32,605 nucleotides of DNA from CAXXOK01 sp964497495 (GTDB taxonomy: Bacteria; Bacillota; Clostridia; Christensenellales; Aristaeellaceae): the NCBI GenBank assembly GCA_964497495.1, contig CAZCCZ010000038.1:1-32605 (forward strand), given 5' to 3'. Below the pieces are notes generated by a model. The model had not been told where the DNA came from, did not search any database, and was given only the letters and a program-made list of their open reading frames with translations. Positions 1 to 6,970 of the stretch are shown here, piece by piece. A program made the translations under genes and the position numbers. Position 1 is the stretch's first letter; the number at the start of each line of letters is the position of its first letter.

Positions 1-32
1 GGCTTGGTGCGTTCAAAATGTGCCTTGGCCAT
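1..32 (-). CDS. tuf: Elongation factor Tu, N-terminal end only (partial)
   Basis: Only the first ten or so codons are present; the rest lies beyond the left edge. The translation MAKAHFERTKP is the typical start of bacterial EF-Tu, the GTPase that delivers aminoacyl-tRNA to the ribosome. A strong AAGGAGG Shine-Dalgarno sequence sits about 8 bases upstream of the ATG. It follows fusA by 62 bases on the same strand, which is the usual last position in the str operon, so co-transcription with fusA is likely. The assignment rests on this short match plus gene order. Confidence 0.93.
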   Translation of the reverse strand, partial: MAKAHFERTK

Positions 33-94
33 GGATGTTGCCTCCTTAACAGATGTGAAAGCGATTCAACGCTTCAAGTTTGGTTGACGGTCGT

Positions 95-2176
95 TCAGTT
101 GTCGCGCTTGCGCCCGGTCACGCCTTCGGCGATGCTGGCGGGCACTTCTTCGTAGTGGTCGAACTGCATGGTGAACAGTCCGCGGCCTTGCGTGCGGCTG
201 CGAAGGTCGGTGGCGTAGCCGAACATTTCCGAAAGCGGCACGAACGCGTGCACGCTCTGCTCGCCCAGCCGCGCTTCCATGCCTTCGATGCGGCCGCGGC
301 GGCTGGAGATGTCGCCGATGACGTCCCCCATGTATTGCTCGGGGATGATGACCTCCACCTTCATCACGGGTTCCATCAGGCAGGGGCTGGCCTTGGCGAG
401 CGCTTCCTTGAAGGCCATGGAGCCGGCGATCTTGAAGGCCATTTCGGAGGAGTCGACTTCGTGGTAACTGCCGTCGAACACGGCCGCCTTGAAGTCCACC
501 ACCTCGAAACCGCCCAGAAGGCCGTTCTGGGACGCTTCGCGAATGCCCGCGTCGATGGGGGCGATGAATTCCTTGGGGATCACGCCGCCTACGATCTTGT
601 TTTCGAACGTGTAGCCCTCGCCGGGCTTCACGGGCTCGATGCGGATCTTGCAGTGGCCGTACTGGCCGTGGCCGCCGGTCTGCCGCACGTAGCGGCCTTC
701 GCCCTCGGCGCCCCTGCGGATGGTTTCGCGGTAGGCCACCTGCGGCTTGCCGACCGTAGCTTCCACCTTGAACTCGCGCAGCAGGCGATCCACGATGATT
801 TCCAGGTGGAGTTCGCCCATGCCCGCGATGATGGTCTGTCCGGTCTGCTGGTCGGTATAGGTTTTAAACGTCGGGTCTTCCTCGGCGAGCTTGATCAGCG
901 CCATGGTCATCTTATCCTGACCGGCTTTGGTTTTCGGCTCGATGGCGACCTGGATCACGGGATCCGGGAATTCCATGGATTCGAGGATGACCTGGTTGCC
1001 TTCGTTGCACAGCGTATCGGCGGTGGTGGTGTCTTTCAGGCCCACGATGCCGCAGATTTCGCCGCTGTACACGGTATCCACATCTTCGCGGTGGTTGGCG
1101 TGCATCATCAGGAGACGGCCCACGCGCTCGCGCTTCTGCTTGGTGGAGTTGTACACGTAGCTGCCCGAGGAAAGCGTGCCGCTGTACACGCGCACGAAAG
1201 CCAGCTTTCCGACGAATGGATCGGTCATGATCTTGAAGGCGAGGGCCGCGAACGGCTCGCTGTCGGAGGCGTGCCTGTCCACTTCGACTTCCGGATGGCC
1301 GGGCTTGGTGCCGCGGATGGCCGGAATATCCAGCGGGGAAGGCAGGTAGTCCACCACCGCGTCCAGCAGGGGCTGCACGCCCTTGTTGCGGTAGGACGTG
1401 CCGCACAGCACGGGCGTCATGTCGCCCGCGATGGTTGCCTTGCGGATGGCGGCGCCGATCTCTTCCAGCGTGATCTCTTCGCCTTCGAAGAACTTCTCCA
1501 GCAGGGTTTCGTCCTGCTCCGCCACGGATTCGATGAGCTTTTGCCGGTATTCCTCGGCCAGCGCGCGCATCGACGCCGGGATCTCTTCGTCGCGCACGTC
1601 CTTGCCTTCGTCGTCGTAGTAGACTTCGGCCTTCATGCGGACGAGATCGACGATGCCGACGAAGTTGCTTTCGGAGCCTATCGGCAGCTGAATCGGCACG
1701 GCGTTGGCGCTCAGGCGATCCTTCATCATGTTCACCACGCGGAAGAAGTCCGCGCCGGTGATATCCATTTTGTTGACGTAGGCGACGCGGGGAACCTTGT
1801 ACTTGTTGGCCTGCCGCCATACGGTCTCGCTCTGGGGCTCAACGCCCCCCTTAGCGCAGAAAACGGCTACGGCGCCATCCAGCACGCGCAGGCTGCGCTC
1901 CACCTCCACGGTGAAGTCCACGTGGCCCGGGGTATCGATGATGTTGATGCGGTGTCCCTTCCACAGGCAGGTGGTCGCGGCGGAAGTAATGGTGATGCCG
2001 CGCTCCTGTTCCTGCTCCATCCAGTCCATGGTGGCCGCGCCTTCATGCACCTCGCCCATACGATGCGTGCGTCCCGTGTAGAACAGGATGCGCTCGGTGG
2101 TCGTCGTCTTACCGGCGTCGATATGGGCCATGATGCCGATATTCCGCACCTTTTCCAGGGGGTGGCTTCTAGGCAT
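95..2176 (-). CDS. fusA: Elongation factor G
   Basis: Translational GTPase that drives ribosomal translocation and, with RRF, ribosome recycling; cytoplasmic. The 693-residue product has the family's usual length. G1 is AHIDAGKTT near residue 17-25, G3 is DTPGH, G4 is NKMD; domain II and the domain III-V region (GGHGQYGH, SPCLMEPVM, SRRGRIEGM) follow in order. A GAAAGGAG Shine-Dalgarno lies about 11 bases upstream of the ATG, a slightly long spacing. It sits 57 bases after rpsG and 62 bases before tuf, so it is a str operon member. Nothing suggests an antibiotic-protection paralogue such as TetM: the operon position and sequence are those of the housekeeping gene. Confidence 0.98.
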   Translation of the reverse strand: MPRSHPLEKVRNIGIMAHIDAGKTTTTERILFYTGRTHRMGEVHEGAATMDWMEQEQERGITITSAATTCLWKGHRINIIDTPGHVDFTVEVERSLRVLDGAVAVFCAKGGVEPQSETVWRQANKYKVPRVAYVNKMDITGADFFRVVNMMKDRLSANAVPIQLPIGSESNFVGIVDLVRMKAEVYYDDEGKDVRDEEIPASMRALAEEYRQKLIESVAEQDETLLEKFFEGEEITLEEIGAAIRKATIAGDMTPVLCGTSYRNKGVQPLLDAVVDYLPSPLDIPAIRGTKPGHPEVEVDRHASDSEPFAALAFKIMTDPFVGKLAFVRVYSGTLSSGSYVYNSTKQKRERVGRLLMMHANHREDVDTVYSGEICGIVGLKDTTTADTLCNEGNQVILESMEFPDPVIQVAIEPKTKAGQDKMTMALIKLAEEDPTFKTYTDQQTGQTIIAGMGELHLEIIVDRLLREFKVEATVGKPQVAYRETIRRGAEGEGRYVRQTGGHGQYGHCKIRIEPVKPGEGYTFENKIVGGVIPKEFIAPIDAGIREASQNGLLGGFEVVDFKAAVFDGSYHEVDSSEMAFKIAGSMAFKEALAKASPCLMEPVMKVEVIIPEQYMGDVIGDISSRRGRIEGMEARLGEQSVHAFVPLSEMFGYATDLRSRTQGRGLFTMQFDHYEEVPASIAEGVTGRKRDN

Positions 2177-2233
2177 ATGCGATGGGTCTCCTTTCGAAAT
2201 AAACGCGAATCAACGGGTTTGTTTTTTGGCCGC

Positions 2234-2704
2234 TTACCAGCGGTAGTGGGCGAACGCCTTGTTGGCTTCGGCCATGCGGTGCATTTCTTCCTTGCGCTTC
2301 ACGGCGTTGCCGGTGTTGTTGGCGGCGTCCATCAGTTCCGCGGCAAGGCGGTCGGCCATGGTCTTTTCGCCGCGTTTGCGGCTGAATTCCACGATCCAGC
2401 GCAGGGCCAGCGTCTGCCGGCGCTCGGGGCGGATCTCGATGGGGACCTGGTAGGTGGCGCCGCCCACGCGGCGGGCCTTGACTTCCAGCTGCGGGGCCAC
2501 GTTGGCCAGCGCCTCGGTGAACACGTCGTTGGCGTCCTTGCCGGTCTTTTCGGCGATGGTGTCGAACGCGGAATAGCAGATGCGCTGCGCGGTGCCGCGC
2601 TTGCCTTCCAGCATGATCTGGTTGATCAGCTTGGTAACGACCGTCGTCCCGTGTACGGGATCCGGCAATACCTCGCGCTTGGGAATAAATCCACGACGGG
2701 GCAT
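2234..2704 (-). CDS. rpsG: 30S ribosomal protein S7
   Basis: Primary 16S rRNA-binding protein that nucleates assembly of the 30S head. The product is 156 residues, the standard S7 length, starting MPRRGFIPKREVLPDP and ending FAHYRW; the conserved GGATYQVP segment is present. The start at 2704 is chosen because it gives the canonical N-terminus and has AAGGAGGG 6-7 bases upstream; an open frame extends further upstream without similarity. In Escherichia coli S7 represses its own operon by binding the rpsL-rpsG spacer. Here that spacer is unusually long, 248 bases, and looks structured (see separate entry). Confidence 0.98.
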   Translation of the reverse strand: MPRRGFIPKREVLPDPVHGTTVVTKLINQIMLEGKRGTAQRICYSAFDTIAEKTGKDANDVFTEALANVAPQLEVKARRVGGATYQVPIEIRPERRQTLALRWIVEFSRKRGEKTMADRLAAELMDAANNTGNAVKRKEEMHRMAEANKAFAHYRW

Positions 2705-2850
2705 GAGTTTCCCTCCTTCATTGGGCCTTGGCGGCGGGCAGCCCCGCCGCTTGCGGTTTTTCTCGTTTCCTGTTGGCTTTTGCGCGCTGTACACGGGCTT
2801 TCTGCCGGCGGTCAGCATCCGCCGTTCCGGCGAGCACCGGTGAGCCACGC

Positions 2851-2902
2851 GGTATGCCTGCGTTTCGGCGCGTGGGTAAACACGCTTTCACGCTCAGGCA
2901 CC
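2851..2902 (-). ncRNA. Possible structured RNA element in the rpsL-rpsG spacer
   Basis: The 248 bases between rpsL and rpsG hold no convincing gene. Read on the minus strand, this segment can form nested helices: GGU/ACC, GCCU/AGGC and GCG/CGC enclosing a hairpin GCGUG/CACGC (2870-2874 with 2881-2885). Further hairpins follow toward rpsG, including GGCGG/CCGCC and a strong GCGGCGGG/CCCGCCGC stem near 2739-2760. The pairing is seen in the sequence; a role as the S7 autoregulatory site or other cis-regulator is inference from the position known in E. coli. In GC-rich DNA some pairing is expected by chance. Confidence 0.35.
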
Positions 2903-2952
2903 TGCGCCCGCTCCGAAAGAACTCCTGCATGGGCAGCGCAAAGGCGGCCGTT

Positions 2953-3327
2953 TTACTTCTTGGGCCGCTTGGCGCCGTACAGGGAACGGGCCTGCATCCG
3001 TTTGGCCACGCCGGCGGTATCCAGCGCGCCGCGGATGATGTGGTAACGAACGCCGGGCAGATCGCGTACGCGGCCGCCGCGGATGAGCACCACGCTGTGC
3101 TCCTGCAGGTTGTGACCGATTCCGGGGATATAGCACGTACCTTCGATCTGATTGGTCAGGCGGATACGCGCGATCTTGCGCAGCGCGGAGTTCGGCTTCT
3201 TGGGCGTCGCGGTTTTCACGCTCAGGCATACGCCGCGCTTCTGCGGGCAACCCTGCAGGATAGGCGCTTTGGAATGCTCCTCCAGCCTTTCCCGCCCCTT
3301 GCGAACCAGTTGATTGATCGTGGGCAA
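2953..3327 (-). CDS. rpsL: 30S ribosomal protein S12
   Basis: Decoding-centre protein of the 30S subunit and the target of streptomycin-resistance mutations. The product is 124 residues, MPTINQLVRKGR to GAKRPKK, with PKKPNSALRK and the LPGVRYH loop intact, and the wild-type lysines expected in both. The start is a TTG at 3327. A GTG three codons upstream (3334-3336) abuts the GGAGG Shine-Dalgarno and cannot use it, whereas the TTG lies 8 bases from GGAGG and restores the canonical N-terminus. It follows the L7Ae-like gene by 63 bases. Confidence 0.97.
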   Translation of the reverse strand: MPTINQLVRKGRERLEEHSKAPILQGCPQKRGVCLSVKTATPKKPNSALRKIARIRLTNQIEGTCYIPGIGHNLQEHSVVLIRGGRVRDLPGVRYHIIRGALDTAGVAKRMQARSLYGAKRPKK

Positions 3328-3390
3328 AGATAACACCTCCGAGTTAATGTTCCATAAACGCCCCTCAACCCCGGGGACGATACGGCTTGG

Positions 3391-3636
3391 TTATTTGAGA
3401 AGCGCGGCCGAGGCCGTTTTCACTCCGACGAGGCAGAGCTTGCCAAGCTTCTCCATGCTTTCCGCAACGGTTACGGGCACGCGGTGCTCCTCGCAGGCGG
3501 CTTCGACCTGACGGTAGATGAACTCGTCCGCGTCCTTGCATAAGAAAACGCGCGACGCCCGCCCGTCCCGTACGGCGCGCAGCACCTGCTTGGTGCCGAC
3601 CACGCGCTTTTCCGGATGACGAAGCTCTTCCTCCAT
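3391..3636 (-). CDS. rplGB: L7Ae/L30e-family ribosomal protein (YbxF-like)
   Basis: Small RNA-binding protein of the L7Ae family, whose members bind kink-turn RNA. In Bacillus subtilis YbxF is encoded immediately upstream of rpsL, as here. The product is 81 residues (YbxF is of similar size). Family features are the VVGTKQVLRAV segment, a central FLCKDAD strand and the C-terminal KLGKLCLVGVKTASA region. The start at 3636 is supported by AGAGGAGG about 8 bases upstream and by family length; the open frame runs further upstream through the leader. It is the first gene of the operon here. Its exact cellular role is not settled in the family. Confidence 0.9.
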   Translation of the reverse strand: MEEELRHPEKRVVGTKQVLRAVRDGRASRVFLCKDADEFIYRQVEAACEEHRVPVTVAESMEKLGKLCLVGVKTASAALLK

Positions 3637-3664
3637 GCGGCCGATCCTCCTCTGTGTTGCGGAT

Positions 3665-3731
3665 GCCCGGAAAACCGCCGTTTCAGACAGTTTTCGCCCT
3701 ATTTCGCCCTCGATGGGCGCACATAACGGGC
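3665..3731 (-). ncRNA. Structured 5' leader of the str operon (three-way junction)
   Basis: Between the inferred transcription start near 3734 and the first Shine-Dalgarno, the minus-strand RNA can form three helices. P1 is GCCCG/CGGGC (3727-3731 with 3665-3669). P2 is CGCCC/GGGCG (3715-3719 with 3705-3709). P3 is a 10-bp helix closed by a 6-nt loop (3686-3695 with 3670-3679), stacked directly on P1. No T-run follows, so this is not an intrinsic terminator. The first gene encodes a kink-turn-type RNA-binding protein, so autoregulation is conceivable, but I could not identify a clear kink-turn. Pairing is seen; function is inferred. Confidence 0.45.
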
Positions 3732-3740
3732 AACCATAAC

Positions 3741-3769
3741 ATATTAGCATGCGATCGCGGTGTTGTCAA
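3741..3769 (-). promoter_or_regulatory. Promoter of the str operon
   Basis: On the minus strand the -35 is TTGACA (3764-3769) and the -10 is TAATAT (3741-3746), separated by exactly 17 bp. This is close to the sigma-A consensus and fits high expression of ribosomal protein genes. It implies a leader of about 100 bases and shows that this operon has its own start independent of rpoBC. Confidence 0.88.
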
Positions 3770-3840
3770 TGTTTTTCCCATAAGCCGCAGGTTAAATGTG
3801 GAAGGCGGACGACCCGGAGAAGGCCCTCCGCGGCGGCGTG

Positions 3841-3879
3841 AAAACCGCCCTTCCGGAACGGCGTCGTTCGGGAGGGCGG
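3841..3879 (-). terminator. Intrinsic terminator of the YdcZ-pair operon
   Basis: On the minus strand a GC-rich stem (CCGCCCT / AGGGCGG outer pairs with an almost complementary inner part, 3845-3879) is followed by TTTT (3844-3841). It lies 25 bases beyond the stop of the downstream YdcZ-family gene and upstream of the str promoter, insulating the two units. Confidence 0.7.
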
Positions 3880-3904
3880 CGGGTTGCTTTTTCCGGGCGT
3901 CGTG

Positions 3905-4381
3905 CTACACTGGGCGGGAGGCAGGCGCGCGGGCACCAGCGTTCCGGCGGGCGTTCACCCACGCGTAGTGCGCGAGACCCAGCAGAACCATCAGAGCGCC
4001 CAGCGTTTTCCCGGGACTGAACACCCCGGAGAGGATCCAATCCAGCACCAGGCCGAAACCCAGCTGGCTGACGACCAGCAGGATCGTGCCCAGAAAGGCG
4101 GGCAGCCGGGGCGTGACGTAGATGAACAACTGCACCATCACCACGCCGAACATTCCGCCGAAAAACATGGCGACCGTCCGCAGGTTAACGCTTTCCGGCG
4201 GCACGACGCTTGCGGGGTCCCCGAAGATCAGCCAGACCAGCAGGGACGCCGTCAACCCCGTAACGTAGTTGAAGAGCGTGCCCATGCTCAGGCCGTTGTA
4301 GCTGGCGAAGCGCGTATTCAGATACCGGGTGACTACCGTGATGCCGCCGATGAAGACCACGTAAGCCGAGATCCAGAACAT
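3905..4381 (-). CDS. YdcZ (DUF606) family membrane protein, second of a pair
   Basis: Predicted inner-membrane protein of the drug/metabolite-transporter-like YdcZ/DUF606 family. The 158 residues contain about five hydrophobic segments, including an N-terminal helix, LFNYVTGLTASLLVWLI, VAMFFGGMFGVVMVQLFIYV and a C-terminal GALMVLLGLAHYAWV, then an Arg/Ala-rich cytoplasmic tail. It starts 12 bases after the stop of its upstream partner and both share a promoter and terminator. In this family, genes often occur as adjacent pairs, consistent with an antiparallel heterodimer forming one transporter. Substrate unknown. Confidence 0.82.
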   Translation of the reverse strand: MFWISAYVVFIGGITVVTRYLNTRFASYNGLSMGTLFNYVTGLTASLLVWLIFGDPASVVPPESVNLRTVAMFFGGMFGVVMVQLFIYVTPRLPAFLGTILLVVSQLGFGLVLDWILSGVFSPGKTLGALMVLLGLAHYAWVNARRNAGARAPASRPV

Positions 4382-4393
4382 CCCGATTGCCTC

Positions 4394-4816
4394 CTATACC
4401 TGCAGCATCACGACGATGCCGCCGCCGATCAAAGCGAAACTCAGCAGGTGCTCGGCCCGGAAAGGCCGCCTGGGGGCGCCGAACAGGCCGAACTGGTCGA
4501 CCGCCGCACCCAGCAGCGTCTGCCCCAGCAGCATCAGCGCCACGGGAACGGAAACGCCCAGCACGGCGAAACTCATGTTGGTGCCGATAACCGTCAGCAC
4601 GCCCAGCGCCCCGCCCAGAAAGGCGTACCAGGGCGTGGCGCGGTCCACACGGATCTTTTCGCGCCGGATCAGCAGCCATAACAGAATGGTGATCAACCCG
4701 ACGACATGCACGAAAACCGTAGCGCGCACGTTGCCCAGGTACAGCGCCAGCGCGCCGTTCTGCGCTACCGTAACCGCGGCCAGTATGCCCGCGACGACCG
4801 CCAGAAACACAGGCAT
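4394..4816 (-). CDS. YdcZ (DUF606) family membrane protein, first of a pair
   Basis: 140-residue integral membrane protein with the family pattern: an N-terminal hydrophobic helix followed by VAQNGALALYLGN, a helix ending in a cytoplasmic RREKIR loop, GGALGVLTVIGTNMSFAVLGVSV, then LMLLGQTLLGAAVDQFGLFG and a final GGGIVVML helix. The start at 4816 (MPVFLAVV) is preferred over an upstream ATG at 4873 because a GGGAGGG Shine-Dalgarno lies 5-6 bases upstream and it matches family length. It is divergent from a Crp/Fnr-family gene 84 bases away, which is its likely regulator. Substrate unknown. Confidence 0.82.
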   Translation of the reverse strand: MPVFLAVVAGILAAVTVAQNGALALYLGNVRATVFVHVVGLITILLWLLIRREKIRVDRATPWYAFLGGALGVLTVIGTNMSFAVLGVSVPVALMLLGQTLLGAAVDQFGLFGAPRRPFRAEHLLSFALIGGGIVVMLQV

Positions 4817-4838
4817 GGAATCCCTCCCGTTCGCGACC

Positions 4839-4878
4839 ATCATATCAGCTTTTCGCCGTGCGGGTGATGACAAATGTC
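4839..4878 (-). promoter_or_regulatory. Candidate activator-dependent promoter and PrfA-box-like operator for the YdcZ pair
   Basis: On the minus strand a good -10 (TATGAT, 4839-4844) has no recognisable -35. Instead a palindrome GACA-N2-TGTC (4869-4878; 14-bp form ATGACA-AA-TGTCCT at 4867-4880) is centred at 4873.5, which is -41.5 from a start at 4832. Crp/Fnr-type class II activators bind at this position, and PrfA boxes have the same TTAACA-N2-TGTTAA geometry. The palindrome is short, so this is a hypothesis. Confidence 0.4.
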
Positions 4879-4899
4879 CTATTCCGAAAGAAAAAGGGG

Positions 4900-5577
4900 A
4901 TGGAGAAAACGGATGCCCTGACGAGCGCGATGCTTAAGAAACACGCGGCCGCGTTGCCTTCGCTGAACGGGTATGAAGTGACGGCGCGGCGTTTCGCGGC
5001 GGGGGAAACGCTGGCCTGCGCGGGCGAGCCGCTTGCGCGCCTCTGCTTCGTGGTGGAGGGATATGCCACGGTGTACAATACCATGGAAAACGGCCGCGCG
5101 GCGGTGCTGACCGAGTACCGCGGCGTGCAGACCATAGGCGAGGTGGAACTGCTGACGGATCGCCCCGCGTTTACCGGCAGCGTGCGCGCTTCCACGAAGG
5201 GCGTGATGCTTTGCCTGCCGCTCCCCGGCGAACGGGACCGGCTGTTGGCCGACGCGGCCATGCTGCGCTTTCTGGGGCGGGAAGTGGCGCGCAAGCTGGA
5301 GAAAAGCTCCCGCCTCTCCGCGCAGGACAGGCTGTATCCCGCGGCGGCGCGGCTGGCCGCGTGGCTGCTGTTCGCGCAGGCGCGGGAAGCGGCGAACGCG
5401 CCCGCGCCCCTGAGCCCGACGCGGCTGAGCGAGCTGCTGGGCGTGAGCTACCGGCACCTGTTGCGCACGCTGCGGGCCTTCGGCGACAAGGGATATATCC
5501 TGCGCGCCAACGGAGGCTGCCGGGTGCTGAACGCGCAAGCGCTCGCGCGGCTTGCGGGCGACCTGCGTTACGACTAG
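4900..5577 (+). CDS. Crp/Fnr-family transcriptional regulator
   Basis: 225-residue DNA-binding regulator. The N-terminal cyclic-nucleotide-binding fold covers roughly residues 10-125 (ARRFAAGETLACAGEPLARLCFVVEGYATVY, then GEVELLTDRP). The C-terminal winged helix-turn-helix is near residues 165-225 (LSPTRLSELLGVSYRHLLRTLRAFGDKGYI). The canonical cAMP phosphate-binding arginine/serine motif is not evident, and there are no N-terminal cysteines for an Fnr-type Fe-S cluster, so the ligand is unclear; it resembles the YeiL branch. The start at 4900 is chosen by similarity of the N-terminus; it lacks a well-spaced Shine-Dalgarno, and starts at 4867 or 4858 are open but would overlap the candidate operator. 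Divergent from the YdcZ pair, which it probably controls. Confidence 0.85.
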   Translation: MEKTDALTSAMLKKHAAALPSLNGYEVTARRFAAGETLACAGEPLARLCFVVEGYATVYNTMENGRAAVLTEYRGVQTIGEVELLTDRPAFTGSVRASTKGVMLCLPLPGERDRLLADAAMLRFLGREVARKLEKSSRLSAQDRLYPAAARLAAWLLFAQAREAANAPAPLSPTRLSELLGVSYRHLLRTLRAFGDKGYILRANGGCRVLNAQALARLAGDLRYD

Positions 5578-5706
5578 TAAACGAAATACTCACAAACATG
5601 GCGGAAACCGACGCCTCCCGCGCGGGCCTGCCGGGCTTGCCGCAGGGGTGAAAACGGTTCAAACCCGCGATATAAGTAATTATTTAACATAATATTTAAA
5701 TATGCC

Positions 5707-5735
5707 TTGCATATCATTTTTAATAGACGTACACT
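5707..5735 (+). promoter_or_regulatory. Candidate promoter of the serine hydrolase gene
   Basis: TTGCAT (5707-5712) and TACACT (5730-5735) with a 17-bp spacer, inside a markedly AT-rich patch (about 5668-5730) in an otherwise GC-rich window. The 205-base spacer after the Crp/Fnr gene shows no other feature except this patch. Confidence 0.45.
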
Positions 5736-5782
5736 CGTTTTGGGACGTCCTCAAACCATCAATCAAGGAGCCTGAAAACAGA

Positions 5783-6754
5783 ATGACGGACAAGGTGGCG
5801 GAGCTGGAAGAACGGATTGGGAGCGAATACGGCAACGTTATGGGCGTCGCCGTACTGAAAAACGGCGAAACGGTGTGGGAACGTTACTTTAACGGCTTTA
5901 CCGCAGGCAGGCCGACGCACGTGTTTTCGGTCACGAAAAGCGTGCTGTCCCTGCTCCTCGGCATTGCGCTGGACCGGGGCGCCATCGACGGCGTGGAGCG
6001 CAGAGTGCTGGACTTTTTCCCGGATTATACGGTCAAGCGGGGCGAAAAGACGATTGGGCGAATTACGCTGCGCGATCTGCTTACGATGACAGCGCCGTAC
6101 AAGTATCAAACCGCGCCGTATACGAAGTACTTCAGCAGCGATAGCTGGGTGAAGGCGTCGCTGGACCTGCTGGGCGGCAAGGGGGAGATCGGCGCGTTCC
6201 GCTATGCGCCGCTCATCGGGCCGGACATTCTTTCCGGCGTACTGGCCGCGGCCACGGGCTCGACGGTGTTGGGCTTCGCCACGGAGAACCTGTTTTCGCC
6301 GCTGGGGATCAGCGTGCCCGGCAACGTGACGTTTGGCAGCAAGGACGAACAGATCGCCCTGATGACGAAAGGGACGGACGTCAGCGGCTGGGTGGCGGAC
6401 CCGCAGGGAATCAACACGGCGGGCTGGGGCCTTTTCCTTACGCTTTCGGACATGGTAAAAATCGGCCGGCTGTGCCTCAACCGCGGTCTGTGGGAGGGAA
6501 AGCGGATCGTATCCGCCGAGTGGATGGACGAAAGCACCCGGACGCAAAGCCGTTGGGGCGAACGCCGATACGGCTACCTGTGGTGGGTCATCGATGAAAA
6601 GGAACACAGCTTCGCGGCGCTGGGGGACGGCGGAAACACAATTTACGTCAACCCCGCCAAAAACACCGTCGTCGTCATAAACGCGTTGTTTAAACCCCGC
6701 GCCAAGGATGGGATCGGGTTGATCAGGGAGCGTATCGAACCGCTGTTTGAATAG
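5783..6754 (+). CDS. Beta-lactamase-family (class C-like) serine hydrolase
   Basis: 323-residue hydrolase of the serine beta-lactamase/CubicO/PBP4* superfamily (MEROPS S12-like). The nucleophile motif SVTK is at residues 49-52. The position of the usual Tyr-x-Asn motif reads Tyr141-Ala-Pro, so the Asn is replaced. The C-terminal motif is GDGG (281-284) instead of HTG/KTG, as in several non-beta-lactamase members. The start at 5783 (MTDKVAELE) follows AAGGAG by 12 bases, a long gap; the frame is open upstream to 5702 without a better site. No signal peptide or membrane segment, so probably cytoplasmic. Esterase or peptidase activity is plausible; substrate unknown. Codon use looks less GC-biased than the neighbours. 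Confidence 0.83.
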   Translation: MTDKVAELEERIGSEYGNVMGVAVLKNGETVWERYFNGFTAGRPTHVFSVTKSVLSLLLGIALDRGAIDGVERRVLDFFPDYTVKRGEKTIGRITLRDLLTMTAPYKYQTAPYTKYFSSDSWVKASLDLLGGKGEIGAFRYAPLIGPDILSGVLAAATGSTVLGFATENLFSPLGISVPGNVTFGSKDEQIALMTKGTDVSGWVADPQGINTAGWGLFLTLSDMVKIGRLCLNRGLWEGKRIVSAEWMDESTRTQSRWGERRYGYLWWVIDEKEHSFAALGDGGNTIYVNPAKNTVVVINALFKPRAKDGIGLIRERIEPLFE

Positions 6755-6861
6755 GCAGCGAAGCAAACGGCCGGGGACGGGCTGCGGTTCGCTGCGGCCC
6801 GCGCGCGCATCCGGCACTTTACGCATTTGTAAAGGAATGACGTTCAAACTGCCCCGGTCGG

Positions 6862-6917
6862 GGAGCCCCGAAACAGGCCCGGATGGGCGTTCCCCGCGCC
6901 GGCGCGGCCGGGGCTCC
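6862..6917. repeat. Inverted repeat in the spacer before the SpoIID-domain gene
   Basis: Perfect 9-bp arms GGAGCCCCG (6862-6870) and CGGGGCTCC (6909-6917) around a 38-base GC-rich loop. A smaller hairpin CTTTAC/GTAAAG lies at 6817-6834. The 276-base spacer (6755-7030) otherwise shows only the downstream promoter. No T-run follows, so termination of the upstream gene here is uncertain. Confidence 0.5.
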
Positions 6918-6941
6918 GCGCCGTACCCGGCGTCCGCCCGG

Positions 6942-6970
6942 TTGCAACTTACCCGCCTCCGTGATACGAT
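6942..6970 (+). promoter_or_regulatory. Promoter of the SpoIID-domain gene
   Basis: TTGCAA (6942-6947) and TACGAT (6965-6970), 17-bp spacer, about 60 bases upstream of the start codon. Moderate match to sigma-A; no obvious sporulation-sigma consensus was recognised. Confidence 0.55.

Noticed and set aside
2735..2770. Hairpin followed by TTTTT on the plus strand, possible terminator
   Set aside because: No plus-strand gene ends here and the T-run is separated from the stem by six bases; more likely part of the minus-strand spacer structure.
2718..2930. 70-codon minus-strand frame in the rpsL-rpsG spacer
   Set aside because: No Shine-Dalgarno, Arg/Ala-rich random-looking product and no known S12-S7 neighbour of this kind; structured RNA explains the spacer better.
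80..3046. 988-codon plus-strand open frame, opposite fusA and rpsG
   Set aside because: It is the antisense of well-identified conserved genes. His/Gly/Ala/Val-rich composition is typical of reverse-strand frames in GC-rich DNA, and there is no ribosome-binding site.
3391..3750. Longer form of the L7Ae-like protein starting at 3750
   Set aside because: The extra 38 residues would begin upstream of the inferred transcription start and within the -10; the 81-residue form has the good Shine-Dalgarno and family length.
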